Positions 60,249-64,000 of a stretch of DNA of 64,000 bases are shown in pieces. This stretch comes from Eudorina sp. 2006-703-Eu-15. Lineage: Eukaryota > Chlorophyta > Chlorophyceae > Chlamydomonadales > Volvocaceae. Where the stretch lies: the NCBI GenBank assembly GCA_003117195.1, contig BDSI01000227.1, positions 42,506 to 106,505 of the forward strand, given 5' to 3'. Numbering within the stretch: position 1 is the stretch's first letter; each line of letters begins with the position of its first letter. The position numbers and the translations under genes are program-made. The notes under the pieces are model-generated. The model saw only the letters and a program-made list of their open reading frames with translations, was not told where the DNA came from and did not search any database.

Positions 60249-61913
60249 AATGCACCCAAGGGGGGTGTGTGTGTCTGTGTGTGGATGCGTGTCTGTGTGT
60301 GTGCGCGTGTTTGCTTGTCCAATACCGCACAAGCCGCATGTTCGGGTCGTCTCGGCCATGCGCAGATGCCCTACTGTTCTGTATGAACAAACGGGAGAAT
60401 TTGGTGTTGAATTTTGCTTGGCACTGGTGGCAATCGCGTGCAGTCATTTGCATGCATGAAGTGCTTTTTTTATAACTGGCGAGAAAGCGCTCAATGCTTG
60501 GAACACTGGACGCTCGGTCAGGGTTTTCCATCGAGCAGCCTTCCTGGTTTCGGTGCATCTCTTATATATCAGGGAATACTCGCACCTGCCAGCAGCGTGT
60601 GGGTGCCCTACCCGTGGAACCACGGGTCGGCCCGGGTCGCCTGTCGCGGTGCGGGTGCCGCCCGGGGTGCACCTGTTGCTGCTGCTGACCTGCCTGCGGG
60701 ACTTCTCCTCCGATGGGGGGAAGAGGTGGCTGTTGTTCGGGGGCAAGCCACCCAGCGGCGGCGAGTGCGCCCATGTGGTGAACGTTCAACGGCGTCGTGA
60801 TGGCTGAGATGTCATAATGGAGTTGGGCGACCCGGGTGAGGACAGACAGGTCGTGCCGGGAGGGCGCTGGCGCCGCGGAGCAACGACGGCGGTTCGGTCG
60901 GTTTGGGGCGTCGGTCAGGTCTATAGGAGGATCCTGGCCACAAGTCGGGCCGTACATTTCCATGCCAGGATGCCCTGTACGGCATCCGAACTGCGACTTC
61001 GCAATCTTCCACTTGTTTAAACATTAAATCGTGGAATTTTTGTTGCGTAATGTCAGGGGGTGCATGGTGTTACAGAGGTTATGGCCTGCGGCGAGAATGC
61101 GACAGCTGCGCATTGCGCCGTGGAGGGGAGGCGGAAGACAGTTTCAGAACCAACCTGGGCACACACCCAGCCGGTCTGCCGGGCGGTTGACAGCAACAGA
61201 GACAGCAAGTGGGCCTGACGTTCATGATGTTGTGCATGCGCCGGGAGATGCGCGATGGCTTCTGCCCCGCCGAGTCGAGAGTCCTGTGACGAGCTTCCGC
61301 GCTGCGTGGATCGGCGATTGGTGCGAGCGCTTTTCGAGAGCGCACCACCTCGTGGCAGGGCACCTGCCCGCTGCCACAGCCGTGTGTCAGGGGGCTGTCC
61401 TCGGGTGCGCACCGGTGACCCCTGCGTGTGGGGTGCGCTGCATCCTTCCTTCCTTCAGGTGCAGGTGGGGCGGCGGGGGTTGGACGCCAGGGCGCGTGGG
61501 GCCCGAGCGCCCTGTGCATCATCAGGAGGCTTCAGGAGGCCGAAAGTGCGGCCGGGGCATGTCCTCTGGGGATACATCGCGGTGTCGAATGTAATACGAG
61601 GCGGAGGCCGAGAAGGGTTTGGGCGTTGGGGGCGGCGTTTCGGGAATACTGCCGCCGGTGTGCCAACGCGCAGTTACCATACGAAGTACCGACCTAACGG
61701 TTAACAGAGCGTACGAATGGCCGCGAATGCATCAACGCAACTCTGACCCTTCCTTACAGCAACTTCATGCATCTTCATTTGTAGCTTTATTTTATCTCGG
61801 TAAGATGAACACATGTGTCTGTCCATTGGTTCTGTAGTCTGATGGCCTCCTAAGCGTCAAAATTGTTGCGGGGCGTCGACAAGTAGAAACGATACTTGGG
61901 GACAGTGTAGACA
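59146..61913. other. intergenic region before the COQ8-like gene
   Basis: No gene supported. It contains a poly-G run near 59519-59532, a TG repeat (about 60206-60245) attached to the dispersed module at 60149-60200, and general GC-rich sequence. The last few hundred bases become less GC-rich and presumably carry the promoter of the gene at 61914. Confidence 0.55.
60149..60300 (+). repeat. dispersed repeat module plus TG run
   Basis: GCAGGCAGAACAGGAGTGCG followed by TGACATGCGATGGGGCTAG matches the left end of the duplicated unit at 434-720. A TG run, GTAGAAATGCACCC and another TG run follow immediately. This links the left-end module and the TG-flanked motif into one repeat family. Confidence 0.75.
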
Positions 61914-63116
61914 ATGTCGTGGTTAGCCCCAAAACAAATCGAGGATGCGTCGCGTATTTTGCGAGGCCTGGCGCTGGTCGCTGCGAGGATGGCGACAGAC
62001 AGGTGCGAGGCTTCCACACGCTTGCAACCAAAGCAGTGGGGCCTACCGCATGTTTAATGTCATTCCATAAGCCAAAAAGCCCCAGAGCATAACCTGATAA
62101 AGTTGACGTAACACGGTACTGTCAACCGTCTCCATCCCTCTGCGTGCTCGGTCGCCCCTACAGCAAGCTGGCTCGCCGCGCCGCTGCCGCGGACTACCAG
62201 AAGGCGCTTCAGCACGCGGCCGACTTGCTTCAGCAGTCCGCGGAGATAGCGCAGCAGGCCGCGGCGGACGCGGTGCGGCAGCAAGCGGCTGCGGCCCACG
62301 AGCCCACCACCTCGGCGCCGGGCAGTGCCACAGCAGCTTCGAGCGCCGCTACGGCGGACTCGGACCCAGCAGGCACACCCCAGCGGCTGCCCACCTCAAC
62401 CTCCAGCTCTGAACCCCGTCATGACCACACCCACAGCCACCACCACACCCATGGCGTCGCGGCGAATGTCCCCGGCGCGGGGGTCGGTGCCCCGCTGGCT
62501 CGGGCGACTGCCCCGGGACCCTCCCTGGACCTTGGCGCAGCCGACGTCACCGCCGCCGTCAATGCCGCCGCGACATCGGCGGCAGCGGCCGCCAGCACAG
62601 CCGGTCGCGGCTCCGCGGCGCCCCCGTCAGCGCCCACCTTCGCCACTCAGGGGCTGACCTTCGCGGCGGAGGCCCTCCGCGGTGGAAGCTTCGCCGGCGT
62701 TGGCGCCTGCGCCGGTGCCGGCTCGCGGCTTAACGAGCCGCCGACGCCGACAGAGCCTGCCGTCGCCGCGGCTGACGCCGCGGCGGCGGCGACATCGCAG
62801 CCGCAGGCCATTGGCGCCGCGGCGGCAATGGACCCGCCGTCGCCGCCTCCGCCGCTGCAGGCGGCGGCGGCGGCAGCGGCTGTGGCGACGGCGGGTTCCG
62901 TGGATCCGAAGGCGCGGCTGCCGTCCGTGCACGATGACGTGGTGGTGGCTGCCATCGCCAACAGCCCACCGGGGGAGGTGGAGGGCCAGCGGAGGGGCCG
63001 CGGGGAGGAGGCGAGGACGGAGGCGCCGTACACGGGCTCGTACAGAGACGGCGGGGGGCAGCCGCAGCAGCAGCAGGAGGCGGGGACAGAGAGCTCTCGC
63101 GCGGAGGGGGCGACAG

Positions 63117-63147
<31 letters not shown>

Positions 63148-63887
63148 CGCGGCGGCGACGGAACCTCAGGCCCCGCCGGCCCGCAAGCTGCGGGAGCGAA
63201 GGTGGGGTGTGGCTGTGGTGGCTGTGGGGGAGGGTAGGCTGTTTCAGGGACCGTACACGGTGAGACAGCCCCGATGTTTGCGCGGACGGGCATAGAGAGG
63301 ATGCGGTACGGCATGAGAGCAGTACGGTGTTAGGGCAGCAAGGCCTCAGGGTGTGGGTACGGATGCGCGCGCGGTTGCGGGACAGCGGGGCGGGTGCGGA
63401 GCCGGTTGGGGGTGGGGGGGAAGTGCGGTGAAGCTGTGCCGCAGGACTGCAGGGCGCGGCACAAGCCTTACACGGCCTACTCCATATATTCCTGCCCTGC
63501 CCTGCCCTGGCCTCGCCCGGCGCATCCATTCCTTCATTCCTTCCTGCCTGTCCTGTCCTGTCCTGCCTTCACCCCTGGCCGCCCCTGCTGCCCCCCAGGG
63601 TGCCGGAGACGCCGTTGGGCAGGGCGCTGGGCTTCGCCGGCCTGGGCGCCTCGCTGCTGCTGGGCAGTCTGTCGGACAACATCGGGCGGGCGCTGCGGGG
63701 CCCGCAGGCGGCGGCCGCGGAGGGGCGGGGGGCGGAGGGGCGCGGGGGCGGGGCCGGGGGCTCGTCGGCGTTCCTTACGGAGGCGAATGCGGAGCGGCTG
63801 GCCAACGCGCTGTGTCGGATGCGCGGCGCGGCACTCAAGATCGGGCAGATGCTGTCCATCCAGGACGAGAGCGTGCTGCCGCCGCAG
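61914..63887 (+). CDS. COQ8: COQ8/ADCK-like ABC1 (UbiB) atypical kinase, 5' part
   Basis: Three exons in consistent phase: 61914-62002, 62164-63201, 63599-63887; the gene runs off the right edge after a phase-0 donor. The start MSWLAPKQIEDASRILRGLA resembles the N-terminal helix of COQ8-type proteins. Exon 2 is an unusually long Ala/Gln/Pro/Gly-rich linker of about 345 residues that begins KLARRAAAADYQKALQHAAD and contains a His-rich HDHTHSHHHTHG patch. Exon 3 carries VPETPLGRALGF, FLTEANAERLANALCRMRG and the family-defining KxGQ motif in ALKIGQMLSIQDES (residues about 454-467). COQ8 proteins support ubiquinone biosynthesis at the inner mitochondrial membrane. A plastid ABC1 kinase is the alternative, but the LCRMRGAALK and SIQD context favours the mitochondrial type. 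The kinase core lies outside the window. Confidence 0.85.
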
Positions 63888-64000
63888 GTGGGGGGGCGGC
63901 CGTGTGTGTGGTAAGGGTTAGGACGGGTGGGTGTGTGGAGCTGTGTGTGGAGCCGTGTGCTGATGTGTGCGGCTGTGGGACGCGGCGGCGGTGGTACGTG

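Overview
This is nuclear DNA of a volvocine-type green alga (Chlamydomonas/Volvox relatives). The evidence is the GC-rich coding sequence, many short GT-AG introns, GC-ending codons, abundant micro- and minisatellites inside introns, and the protein families: a giant PAS/transmembrane protein of the TmcB-like class, ankyrin proteins with a GCPW signature, and GT61 glycosyltransferases. No prokaryotic, viral or organellar signal was seen. All gene models were built by hand from splice sites and reading-frame continuity.

Layout. (1) 85-1530 (+): the last two exons of an unrecognised gene that begins left of the window. (2) 5387-30527 (+): one gene with 33 exons whose splice phases close perfectly to an open frame of 2,965 residues. 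It encodes a TmcB-like protein with an N-terminal multi-pass membrane block, a helical linker, about four PAS/PAS-like units, a 3-kb low-complexity exon carrying nine (R/K)xxSLQ repeats, and a C-terminal membrane block. Its introns are packed with tandem repeats, including 1.4 kb of CCTG/CCTA and a 35-bp minisatellite. (3) 36803-39154 (-): an ankyrin-repeat protein with an F-box-like N-terminus. (4) 39804-45899 (+): a secreted or Golgi-type GT61 glycosyltransferase with an 18-bp microexon. (5) 48173-50785 (-): a GDP-sugar (GONST-like) transporter of 333 residues in six exons. (6) 54755-59145 (+): a signal/anchor protein with a CmcI-like (rhamnosyl O-methyltransferase / cephalosporin hydroxylase) domain, 330 residues. 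(7) 61914 to the right edge (+): the first three exons of a COQ8/ADCK-type (ABC1/UbiB) atypical kinase, ending just after its KxGQ motif.

How they may fit together. Genes 4-6 all point to secretory-pathway glycan building (sugar-nucleotide import, sugar transfer, sugar O-methylation) and lie within 20 kb; this is suggestive only. Gene 2 looks like a membrane-anchored sensor. Gene 7 is expected to act in mitochondrial ubiquinone synthesis. The stretches between genes (1531-5386, 30528-36802, 45900-48172, 50786-54754, 59146-61913) show no convincing coding sequence but carry at least three dispersed repeat families.

I did not find a discrete new multi-gene system. The most unusual items are the phospho-motif array and repeat-laden introns of gene 2, and a short dispersed element whose copies lie close to splice acceptors.
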